This document shows positions 1 to 5,821 of a DNA stretch of 9,871 bases, piece after piece. The stretch lies in the NCBI GenBank assembly GCA_003232175.1, contig QILX01000297.1, positions 1-9,871 on the forward strand, given 5' to 3'. The stretch's first letter is position 1; each line of letters starts with the position of its first letter. The notes under the pieces were generated by a model, which ran no database searches, had not been told where the DNA came from, and saw nothing but the letters and a program-made list of their open reading frames with translations. Source of the DNA: Hyphomicrobiales bacterium (lineage in GTDB: Bacteria; Pseudomonadota; Alphaproteobacteria; Rhizobiales; SZUA-8). The translations under genes and the position numbers were made by a program.

Positions 1-1
1 T

Positions 2-1348
2 ACCCGGTCGGGATTTATCGACAAACGTGTCCTGGCGATAAAAAAACTGCCCGAATTTGACCGGCTTCGCGACGATGCGCGCGATATCAAGAACCACACC
101 CTTGCCCATCTGGACCTTTATCTCGAGCGGTTCGAGGAAAAAGTTCTGGCCCAGGGCGGCCACGTCCACTGGGCCGAGAACGCCGCCGATGCTCGAAAAA
201 TAATTACCGACATCGCCCTGGCCGCCGGCGCCAAAACCGTGACCAAGGGCAAATCGATGATCACCGAGGAGATCGCCCTCAATCCTCATATTGAAGCCGC
301 CGGCATCGATGTGGTCGAAACCGATCTGGGCGAATATATCATCCAGCTTCGAGGTGAAGTGCCCAGTCACATCATCGCCCCGGCCGTTCATGTCACCAAG
401 GAACAGATCGAGGCCGATTTCCGCGCTCACCACACCGAGCTGCCCGAGGACCGGAACCTCACCGAGCCCGAAGCCCTGGTCGCCGAAGCCAGAACCATGC
501 TGCGCCAGCGCTATCTTGAAGCCGATATCGGCATTACCGGCGCCAATTTCCTCATCGCTGAAACCGGTACCACGGTGATTGTCACCAATGAGGGCAATGG
601 CGATCTGACCCAGGCCCTGCCGCCGGTGCATATCGTCGTTGCCAGCCTGGAGAAAATCGTCCCCAATCTGGAGGATGTCAGCACGATTTTGCGAATTCTG
701 GCGCGCTCGGCGACGGGTCAGGATATCAGCACCTACACCACGTTCTCGACCGGCCCCAAGCGCGCTCACGACCCCGATGGCCCCGATGAATTTCATGTCG
801 TCCTCCTCGACAATGGTCGCTCGAATGTTCTGGGCGGCCCGCTTCAGGACGCTTTGCGCTGTATCCGTTGCGGTGCCTGCATGAACCATTGCCCGGTCTA
901 TCAGACCGTCGGCGGCCATGCTTATGGCTGGGTCTATCCCGGTCCGATCGGGTCGGTCATCGACCCGATTCTGATCGGACTAGAGAAAACCCGACATCTG
1001 CCGAATGCCTCGACATTCTGCGGGCGCTGCGAGGAGGTCTGCCCGATGCGCATCCCTCTGCCGAAAATGCTGCGCTACTGGCGCGAGCAGGAATTCGAAC
1101 GCGGCCTGCAACCGGCGGGACAGCGATTGGGGATCAAATTGTGGGCCTGGGTCGCCCGCCGCCCGCGCATCTATCGTGCGCTCACCGGCCTGGCGATGGG
1201 TGTCCTTGGGCGGCTGGGCGCCCGGCGTGGTCGCCTTGGCTATCTGCCACTGGCGGGAGGCTGGACGCTGTATCGCGACCTGCCGGCCCCTGAAGGCGCC
1301 ACGTTCCACGCAAAATGGAAAGCCCGCCAGAACGGTACGGCATCATGA
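2..1348 (+). CDS. lutB: Lactate utilization iron-sulfur protein LutB (5' end outside window)
   Basis: LutB is the iron-sulfur subunit of the LutABC complex, which oxidises L-lactate to pyruvate in the cytoplasm. The frame is open from base 2, and its first residues (RLRDDARDIKNHTL, then GGHVHWA) are typical of the LutB N-terminal region, so the GTG at 239 is internal and not the start. About 448 residues are visible, nearly the whole protein (the family is roughly 470). A LUD domain covers the first half. It is followed by ferredoxin-like cysteines: CxxCxxCxxxCP with Cys codons at 860, 869, 878 and 890, then CxxCxxxCP with codons at 1019, 1028 and 1040. The C-terminal tail resembles the DUF3390 region. 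The TGA stop overlaps the lutC ATG (ATGA), which indicates translational coupling. lutA would be expected upstream, outside the window. Confidence 0.95.
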   Translation, partial: TRSGFIDKRVLAIKKLPEFDRLRDDARDIKNHTLAHLDLYLERFEEKVLAQGGHVHWAENAADARKIITDIALAAGAKTVTKGKSMITEEIALNPHIEAAGIDVVETDLGEYIIQLRGEVPSHIIAPAVHVTKEQIEADFRAHHTELPEDRNLTEPEALVAEARTMLRQRYLEADIGITGANFLIAETGTTVIVTNEGNGDLTQALPPVHIVVASLEKIVPNLEDVSTILRILARSATGQDISTYTTFSTGPKRAHDPDGPDEFHVVLLDNGRSNVLGGPLQDALRCIRCGACMNHCPVYQTVGGHAYGWVYPGPIGSVIDPILIGLEKTRHLPNASTFCGRCEEVCPMRIPLPKMLRYWREQEFERGLQPAGQRLGIKLWAWVARRPRIYRALTGLAMGVLGRLGARRGRLGYLPLAGGWTLYRDLPAPEGATFHAKWKARQNGTAS

Positions 1349-2043
1349 ACACGAACCAGGGGACATCGCGCGCCCGCGCCGCCATTCTGGAGCGCACCCG
1401 GGCGAGCTTAGGGGTCCGGCCCGGTGACAAGGCCCGCGCCGCCGTGGTCGATGACCGTCTTGCCAAGCCGGCGCGTAACACCATACCGGACCGCGCGAAG
1501 GGAGATTCGGTGCGCCTTCGCAGCCATTTTACCGCCAGGCTGGAAGAGGCCCAGGCCAGCGTCGCCCGAATTCCTTCCCTGTCCGGGCTGCCGCAAGCGG
1601 TCACGGGGTTTTTAAAAAATCACAATCTGCCCCAAGCCTTGCGCATGGGCGATGACGAGACCCTGGCGGCTGCGGACTGGAGCAAAACTCCGCATCTGGA
1701 GCGTAAATTCGGCCCGGCGGCGGAAACCGACACCGTGGGATTGGCCACGGCTTTTGCCGGCATCGCCGAAACCGGAACCCTCATGCTGACGTCGGGCGCC
1801 GCCAATCCGACCACCAATAATTTTCTCCCCGAGACCCATATCGTCGTCGTGCCAGGCTCGCGGATGCTGGGGTCTTATGAAGATGGTTGGGATGCGCTGC
1901 GGGCTGGCCGAAGCGAAGGCGAAATGCCGCGCACCGTCAATTATGTATCAGGCCCCTCTCGCACCGGCGACATCGAACAAAAACTGCTTCTGGGCGCCCA
2001 CGGCCCCCGCCGCCTCCATGTGATCATCGTCGATGATATTTAG
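1345..2043 (+). CDS. lutC: Lactate utilization protein LutC (LUD domain)
   Basis: LutC is the third subunit of the LutABC L-lactate oxidation system. The protein has 232 residues, the normal length for the family. The LUD-domain signature is clear: GIAETGTLML at residues 139-148, NNFLPETHIVVVP at 158-170, and SGPSRTGDIEQKLLLGAHGP at 202-221. The ATG at 1345 is preferred because it overlaps the lutB stop as ATGA. An upstream in-frame alternative at 1315 lies inside lutB and would add ten residues without family support. No strong Shine-Dalgarno sequence precedes 1345, consistent with coupling to lutB. The gene is intact and ends with TAG. It is followed by a long palindromic repeat that may fold at the transcript's 3' end. 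Confidence 0.95.
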   Translation: MNTNQGTSRARAAILERTRASLGVRPGDKARAAVVDDRLAKPARNTIPDRAKGDSVRLRSHFTARLEEAQASVARIPSLSGLPQAVTGFLKNHNLPQALRMGDDETLAAADWSKTPHLERKFGPAAETDTVGLATAFAGIAETGTLMLTSGAANPTTNNFLPETHIVVVPGSRMLGSYEDGWDALRAGRSEGEMPRTVNYVSGPSRTGDIEQKLLLGAHGPRRLHVIIVDDI

Positions 2044-2077
2044 GTTCGCCGGATAATTGACGCAGGCCCGGGGAGTT

Positions 2078-2237
2078 TTTTCGTTAATGAAGTCTCACGC
2101 CATCCCGCCCAAGAGTCTTTTCGTTGATTCAAGTCTGCGCCATCCCGCTCCCCCACCCGGCCATCCCCAGGATACAATCTATGGGGTGGCCGGGTGGGGG
2201 AGTGGGATGGCACAGACTTACCTGAAATCAACGAAAA
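2078..2237. repeat. Three-copy degenerate repeat, two direct and one inverted
   Basis: A unit of about 33-38 bases occurs three times. Copy 1 is at 2078-2110 (+), copy 2 at 2118-2150 (+) and copy 3 at 2200-2237 (-). All begin TTTTCGTT, continue through AAGTCT, and end in a GCCATCCC block followed by a C-rich tail. Small insertions and deletions separate the copies, for example four extra bases before AAGTCT in copy 3. Copies 2 and 3 face each other and form the arms of the palindrome. This arrangement resembles a dispersed intergenic palindromic element or a small non-autonomous mobile element. I see no target-site duplication and no coding capacity. Confidence 0.75.
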
Positions 2238-2238
2238 A
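2118..2238. repeat. Long imperfect palindrome (about 51-56 base arms)
   Basis: The left arm (2118-2168) is nearly the reverse complement of the right arm (2183-2238). The core stem pairs 2139-2168 with 2183-2211. It has one G:T-type mismatch and one bulged base, and a 14-base loop (AGGATACAATCTAT). The outer stem pairs TTTTCGTTGATT with AATCAACGAAAA, with a small internal loop. In RNA this would be a very stable hairpin between lutC and the next gene. It is not followed by a U-run, so it is not a textbook intrinsic terminator, but it could block exonucleases or assist termination. That function is inference; the symmetry is directly visible. Confidence 0.85.
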
Positions 2239-2249
2239 CCAGGACACCC

Positions 2250-2842
2250 ATGACCCTGCAAAATCGCGTGACCCCTTTTGGCGACATCATCGCCCATCCC
2301 GCGCGCGGGACATATCTTGGCAATCGTGGCGGGCGTTTTCATGACGGGGAAAAAAAACTCCTCAAACGCCATTGGCGATCAAAAGCCTGGCTGATCTGCA
2401 GGCTGGAGTTCAAGGGCCGGAGCCGTGAAGTGATGGGTCCGGGTTACACTGAAGTGTTTTTTCTTGACGAAGCCACCGCGCTCGCCGCCGGGCATCGCCC
2501 CTGTTTTGAATGCCGCCGCGCCTCGGCAAATGCATTCAAGGCCGCCTGGGTCACCGGTAATGGCTTGAATTCCGCCCCCTCGGCCCCTGAAATGGACACC
2601 TACCTGCACGCCGGCCGCGGTGCTGTTGTCGGAACGGATCAACGGGCCTCTCACCAGGCCTCGAAATTGCCAGACGGTGTTTTTATCGCCCATGAAGGCC
2701 GCGCCTGGCTTTTACCCCGGCGGGTTATGACAAAAAGCGCCGGTGCGCGGGAGCGGTTTGTGTTTTGACGCCGGCGGCAACAGTCGGCGCCCTGACTGCA
2801 GGGTACCGGCCCGATATCCATAAGAGCGCCGAGGGGTTTTAA
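2250..2842 (+). pseudogene. Conserved uncharacterised alphaproteobacterial protein with HRPCxxC motif, frame broken near 3' end
   Basis: I recognise this as a conserved protein of unknown function in alphaproteobacteria. The ATG at 2250 follows AGGA with a 5-base gap. The open frame gives 172 residues and stops at 2766-2768. Conserved blocks include RVTPFGDII (6-14), EVFFLDEATALAAGHRPCFECRR (split: FFLDEATALAAG 70-81, HRPCFECRR 82-90) and LPDGVF (140-145). After about residue 155 the frame turns to unfamiliar sequence. A second frame, entered near 2715-2717, encodes PAGYDKKRR and then VLTPAATVGALTAGYRP, matching the C-terminal end I recall for the family, and stops at TAA 2840-2842. The crossover lies at CCCC (2715-2718). 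Loss of one C would explain it, with or without a few missing codons. The second half of the Ada metal-binding domain has a similar AxxALAAGxRPCxxC motif, so metal or DNA contact is possible but unproven. As read, the product is a C-terminally altered protein. Confidence 0.65.
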
Positions 2843-3499
2843 CCGCAGTCCTGCAAACGGCGGCGCTGCCTGGCGCCGGCGCCGAAATTATCGGTCGCCA
2901 GCCAGTTGACGAATTTCCGCCGCTGCTCCAGCCATTCGCCATCGAGGATGGAAAACCAGGCGGTATCTCGGTTTTTGCCCTTCATAGGTGAAGCCGACCC
3001 GTGTGGCGGCAGACCGGCTGACGGCGTTGGCGGCGTTGCATTTCCATTCCAGGCGCCGGTATCCCAGGTCGGTCATCACATGGTCCATCATCATGAAAAT
3101 CGCCTCCGTGCCAGCGCGGGTCCGCTGCAGGCATGGCGCCATCCAGATATGGCCGATTTCAACTACACCCATGACCTCGTTGATCCGCATGAAAGCCGCC
3201 ATGCCGCACGCTTTGCCGGTATCGAGGTCGCGAATGGTAAAAAACAGCGGGTCTTTTGTCGCCTCGCATTCGGTCAGGCGATCGCGTAATTGATCTTCGG
3301 TATCAAAGGGGCCGTATGGCAGGAAGGTCCAGCTTTGCTCACCGCCGCTCCCACTCGCCGCGGCAAACAATTCCGCGGTGTGCCGAAAAGGATCGATCGG
3401 TTCCAGCCGCCCATACCCGCCATGAAATATCCGGAGTTGCGGTCTTGCCCGGGGGGTAAAGCAGACCGCCCGGTCATCTGGGCTTTGATTTTTGTCCAT
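2839..3499 (-). pseudogene. GNAT family N-acetyltransferase (RimJ/RimL type), frameshifted by a small deletion
   Basis: This gene is related to GNAT acetyltransferases that transfer an acetyl group from acetyl-CoA to a protein N-terminus or small amine. The uninterrupted frame is 2888-3541. I favour the ATG at 3499 (MDKNQSPDD), just after the upstream gene's stop, over one at 3541 that overlaps it. Conserved segments are GVVEIGHIWM, LQRTRAGTEAIF and GYRRLEWKCNAANAVSRSAA, then GFTYEG. Relatives continue with roughly FRQHMVVKGRNRDTAWFS. Here that stretch is missing and the frame shifts at 2978-2982. The expected sequence KGKNRDTAWFSILDGEW resumes in the next frame and runs to TAA at 2839-2841. 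A deletion of about 29 bases between two AAGGG copies would give this join. The translated product has an abnormal C-terminus and lacks part of the acetyl-CoA domain, so it is probably inactive. It lies 22 bases after the PhnN-like gene and is likely co-transcribed with it. Confidence 0.75.
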
Positions 3500-3521
3500 G
3501 GCTGGCGATCTCATTGTTGCA

Positions 3522-4118
3522 CTAATCTGAAACAGGCACATAGGAGTCCAGAACGCCCAGAAATTCCTCGATGGCCTCGCTCAGCGGACCGGTCATATTG
3601 ATGACGGTGACCGGCGGTTCGGGAATGTCAACAACAGGCGCAGGCTCCAGCGGTCTGGATATCCGCGCCAGCCAACCTTCGTTTGTGGTTTCAAGATCTT
3701 GCCGGCGGCGTTTTTGCTCCTTGGTCAGAAAAACCACGTGGACACGCGAATAGCGCCGGCGGAGCTGCGGAATAACGGAGCGCGCCACGATGATCACGAC
3801 CACCCGGCCGGCGTTTAAATCGTCGAAAATCGACATTGGGATTCCGCTGGAACCGGCGTTGTCCTCCCACGTAAAGGCAAAAGCGCCGGCAGAAACCAGA
3901 GCGGAAAATTCGTGCGGTGACAATCCTTTGCAAGGGTCAGGGCTGCCGTTACGGGCCGTTTTCAGGGCTCTGGTGAAAACGATCGCCGGATTTTGCGAAT
4001 AGACCTGGCGGGCCGATGCAATCAGATCGTCTTTTTTCGCCCCGTCAGGCCCGACAACGGGGACCAATACGCCAGCGCCTTTCAGGCCGGTCTGGGGTAC
4101 CATGGCGCCGGAACTCAT
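3522..4118 (-). CDS. PhnN-like protein (ribose 1,5-bisphosphate phosphokinase family) with degenerate P-loop
   Basis: The 198-residue protein aligns by eye along its length with PhnN, the guanylate-kinase-like enzyme that phosphorylates ribose 1,5-bisphosphate to PRPP in phosphonate use. Matching regions are VLVPVVGPDG (17-26), LSPHEFSALVSAGAFAFTWE (66-85), GIPMSIFDDLNAGRVVV (92-108) and ARSVIPQLRRRY (112-123). The family P-loop GPSGxGKD reads GPDGAKKD here (23-30), so the glycine before the lysine is replaced by lysine. The TRP-containing strand and the GRE-type lid arginine, common in PhnN, are also not evident. Length and frame are intact. No phn genes are nearby. The transporter gene ends 35 bases upstream and the acetyltransferase starts 22 bases downstream, suggesting one transcription unit. 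An alternative start is the ATG at 4103. The family call is fairly safe; kinase activity is doubtful. Confidence 0.7.
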   Translation of the reverse strand: MSSGAMVPQTGLKGAGVLVPVVGPDGAKKDDLIASARQVYSQNPAIVFTRALKTARNGSPDPCKGLSPHEFSALVSAGAFAFTWEDNAGSSGIPMSIFDDLNAGRVVVIIVARSVIPQLRRRYSRVHVVFLTKEQKRRRQDLETTNEGWLARISRPLEPAPVVDIPEPPVTVINMTGPLSEAIEEFLGVLDSYVPVSD

Positions 4119-4153
4119 GTGGATTTGACTGCAAAAAACAAGCTGAGTCTTCC

Positions 4154-4882
4154 CTAGACAATCGCGCTCAAAAAGTAACCGACGCCATAAGCCATGGCGC
4201 CCGCGGCAGCGCCAATGCCAAGGGTTTCAAGGCCCGATACCCACCATTTTGCCGTCGACCAGTAGCTTTTCATCGAGCCGATGATGAAGAACACCGCGCC
4301 GGTCAAAACGCTGGCCAACATCAGGCTGGCATCGTTTGCGAATATGAAAGGCAACAGCGGAATGCCGCCGCAGATGAAAAACGCCACAAATGTTGCGATC
4401 GCGCCGCGAAGCGGCTGGCGCTGCGCCGGCGTTATGCCATGTTCTTCGGTCAGCATGGTTTCCAGCCAGCGGGCTTCGGTGGCGGTGATCACATCGACAA
4501 CACGTTCAAGTTCCTCGTTTTCAAACCCCTTGGCGGCGAAAATCTGACGGATTTCCTCGCGCTCGCCTTCGGGGTAGGTCCGAATATGGTGCTGTTCGAT
4601 CTCGCGGATACGGTTTGCATCGTCGATCTCGGCCTTGGTGGCGGAGTAACTGCCCGCCGCCATGGAAAACCCATCAGCAAGCAGATTGGCGGCGCCAAGG
4701 ATCAGCAGAACCGAAGACGAAAGCTGAGCGCCTTCAACGCCTGCAACCACTGCAAAAGTCGTCACCGCGCCGTCAATACCGCCATAAACCCAGTCGCGCA
4801 GATAGGAAATGCGCGGGCCATCGGAAAGCCGCTTGGCGATCTCATGAGGCTCATGGCCATGATCCAGATCTATAGGCGCCAC
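4154..4882 (-). CDS. VIT1/CCC1 family iron/manganese transporter
   Basis: The 242-residue protein belongs to the VIT1/CCC1 family, membrane transporters that move Fe2+ or Mn2+, usually out of the cytoplasm. The family core YLRDWVYGGIDGAVTTFAVV is at residues 27-46, and ILGAANLLADGFSMAAG is at 61-77. Five hydrophobic segments are visible near 33-50, 57-78, 160-181, 187-205 and 217-239. Between the second and third lies a charged, glutamate-rich cytoplasmic domain (about 85-150, including E94, E96, EGEREE and EELE), the position of the metal-binding domain in the family. The GTG start at 4882 is supported by GGAGG ten bases upstream and by the lack of an earlier start in frame. The gene is divergent from the DUF218 gene and leads the minus-strand group that continues into the PhnN-like gene. 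Metal specificity cannot be read from the sequence. Confidence 0.9.
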   Translation of the reverse strand: MAPIDLDHGHEPHEIAKRLSDGPRISYLRDWVYGGIDGAVTTFAVVAGVEGAQLSSSVLLILGAANLLADGFSMAAGSYSATKAEIDDANRIREIEQHHIRTYPEGEREEIRQIFAAKGFENEELERVVDVITATEARWLETMLTEEHGITPAQRQPLRGAIATFVAFFICGGIPLLPFIFANDASLMLASVLTGAVFFIIGSMKSYWSTAKWWVSGLETLGIGAAAGAMAYGVGYFLSAIV

Positions 4883-4892
4883 CCGCGTCTTG

Positions 4893-4897
4893 CCTCC
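4893..4897 (-). promoter_or_regulatory. Ribosome binding site of the VIT-family gene
   Basis: The minus strand reads GGAGG here, ten bases before the GTG at 4882. This fixes a non-ATG start for the transporter. Confidence 0.65.
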
Positions 4898-4952
4898 GTA
4901 TGTGTGCCGACAGACCTATTGCCGGTTAATTTCCCAGATTGCGATTCATGCC

Positions 4953-4981
4953 TTTTTGGATTGCCGCTCGGCGCTTATAAA
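4953..4981 (+). promoter_or_regulatory. Possible sigma-70-like promoter for the DUF218 gene
   Basis: TATAAA at 4976-4981 matches five of six bases of the -10 consensus. It sits 17 bases after a weak -35-like TTTTTG at 4953-4958. The start codon at 5006 lies 24 bases further on. The 123-base divergent region (4883-5005) must also hold the transporter promoter, but I see no good candidate for it. Confidence 0.3.
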
Positions 4982-4994
4982 GGCCGTTCTTGGC

Positions 4995-4999
4995 AGGGG
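4995..4999 (+). promoter_or_regulatory. Ribosome binding site of the DUF218 gene
   Basis: AGGGG lies six bases before the ATG at 5006. It supports that start over the much longer upstream-open frame. Confidence 0.65.
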
Positions 5000-5005
5000 C
5001 GCAAC

Positions 5006-5821
5006 ATGTATCTCTTATCAAAACTGGTCTGGGTGCTGATCAAGCCCTTCAACGTGTTTTTGCTGGCCCTGATTACCGGCGCGGCGCTTAGCGCCTGGGC
5101 GCGGGCGGGCCTTCGCCGGGTCGGGCAATGGCTGGTAGGTTTGGCGCTGGCGGTATTTGTGGTCCTCAATCTTGTTCCGCTGGGCTCCTGGGCGGTGGTA
5201 AAGCTTGAAATGCGATTTCCCCCGCCTCAATCCCTGCCAGACCGCATCGACGGCATCATTGTGCTGGGCGGGGTGTTTCAGGCTTCTTTGACCCAGGTTC
5301 ATGGCACGATTTCGCTCAATGCCGCCGCCGACCGGCTGTGGGCGGGGCTGGAGCTGGCGCGGCGATACCCGTTGGCGAAATTTGTATTCACCGGTGGCAA
5401 TGGCCTGCCTTTGACCGATGTGCCCGGCGAAGCCGAACTGGCGCGGCGCGCCTATCGCGAGGTTGGGCTTGAAGGCCCGCGAATGATATTCGAGACGACA
5501 AGCCGGAATACAAGGGAGAACGCCGCGTTCAGCCGGAAACTGGTTCAGCCGCAGGAAACGGAAAACTGGCTGCTGGTGACCTCGGCCGCCCATATGCCGC
5601 GCGCGGTCGGCAGTTTCAGGGCCGTTGACTGGCAGGTCATCCCCTACCCGGTTGACTATACCACCGGCGGCACCACTGACCCCATCGTCGATTTTTCCGG
5701 CATACGGCAATTTGGCCGCCTGGGTCAGGCACTGCGGGAAGGGGCCGGCCTGGCTTATTATTATTATCGAGGCTGGACGGAGGAGCTGTTTCCCGCACCG
5801 AAAAACCGGTCGACGCCCTAA
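5006..5821 (+). CDS. DUF218/YdcF-ElyC family membrane-anchored protein
   Basis: The 271-residue protein has two N-terminal hydrophobic segments (about 6-29 and 40-61) followed by a DUF218 domain (about 83-245). This architecture is seen in ElyC/YdcF-type proteins, some of which affect cell-envelope and peptidoglycan metabolism. Family motifs are GIIVLGG (83-89), AADR (107-110), FTGGNG (128-133), ETTSRNTRENA (163-173) and VTSAAHMPRA (191-200). The soluble domain probably faces the periplasm. The frame is open far upstream (to 4016), but only the ATG at 5006 has a good ribosome binding site and begins where family homology begins; the upstream part is antisense to the transporter. Its TAA stop shares four bases (CTAA, 5818-5821) with the convergent dppF stop. 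The enzymatic role is unknown. Confidence 0.88.
   Translation: MYLLSKLVWVLIKPFNVFLLALITGAALSAWARAGLRRVGQWLVGLALAVFVVLNLVPLGSWAVVKLEMRFPPPQSLPDRIDGIIVLGGVFQASLTQVHGTISLNAAADRLWAGLELARRYPLAKFVFTGGNGLPLTDVPGEAELARRAYREVGLEGPRMIFETTSRNTRENAAFSRKLVQPQETENWLLVTSAAHMPRAVGSFRAVDWQVIPYPVDYTTGGTTDPIVDFSGIRQFGRLGQALREGAGLAYYYYRGWTEELFPAPKNRSTP

Larger units (their letters stand above)
2044..2249. other. 206-base intergenic region carrying a repeat and palindrome
   Basis: This gap lies between lutC and the next plus-strand gene. Most of it (2078-2238) is a three-copy degenerate repeat with a long palindrome, listed separately. The first 30 bases show nothing I recognise. Short open frames here are low-information and cover the repeat. 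No convincing sigma-70 promoter for the downstream gene was found. AGGA at 2241-2244 is a plausible ribosome binding site for the ATG at 2250. Confidence 0.7.

Noticed and set aside
868..1293. 141-residue frame inside lutB
   Set aside because: It is out of frame with the iron-sulfur cysteine motifs of lutB and has no ribosome binding site or family resemblance.
239..1348. GTG at 239 as the lutB start
   Set aside because: The same frame is open to base 2 and the upstream residues match the LutB N-terminal region, so this is internal.
2790..2803. CCCTG-ACTG-CAGGG hairpin as a terminator for the 2250 gene
   Set aside because: The stem is only five base pairs with no T-run, and the region appears to be coding sequence of the restored frame.
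2872..2883. Perfect 12-base palindrome GGCGCCGGCGCC
   Set aside because: It falls in the restored acetyltransferase tail (Gly-Ala repeats). Such palindromes are expected from GGC/GCC codons in GC-rich genes.
4016..5821. 601-residue plus-strand open frame
   Set aside because: Only the last 271 residues (from 5006) have family homology and a ribosome binding site. The rest is antisense to the well-supported VIT-family gene and has low-information composition.
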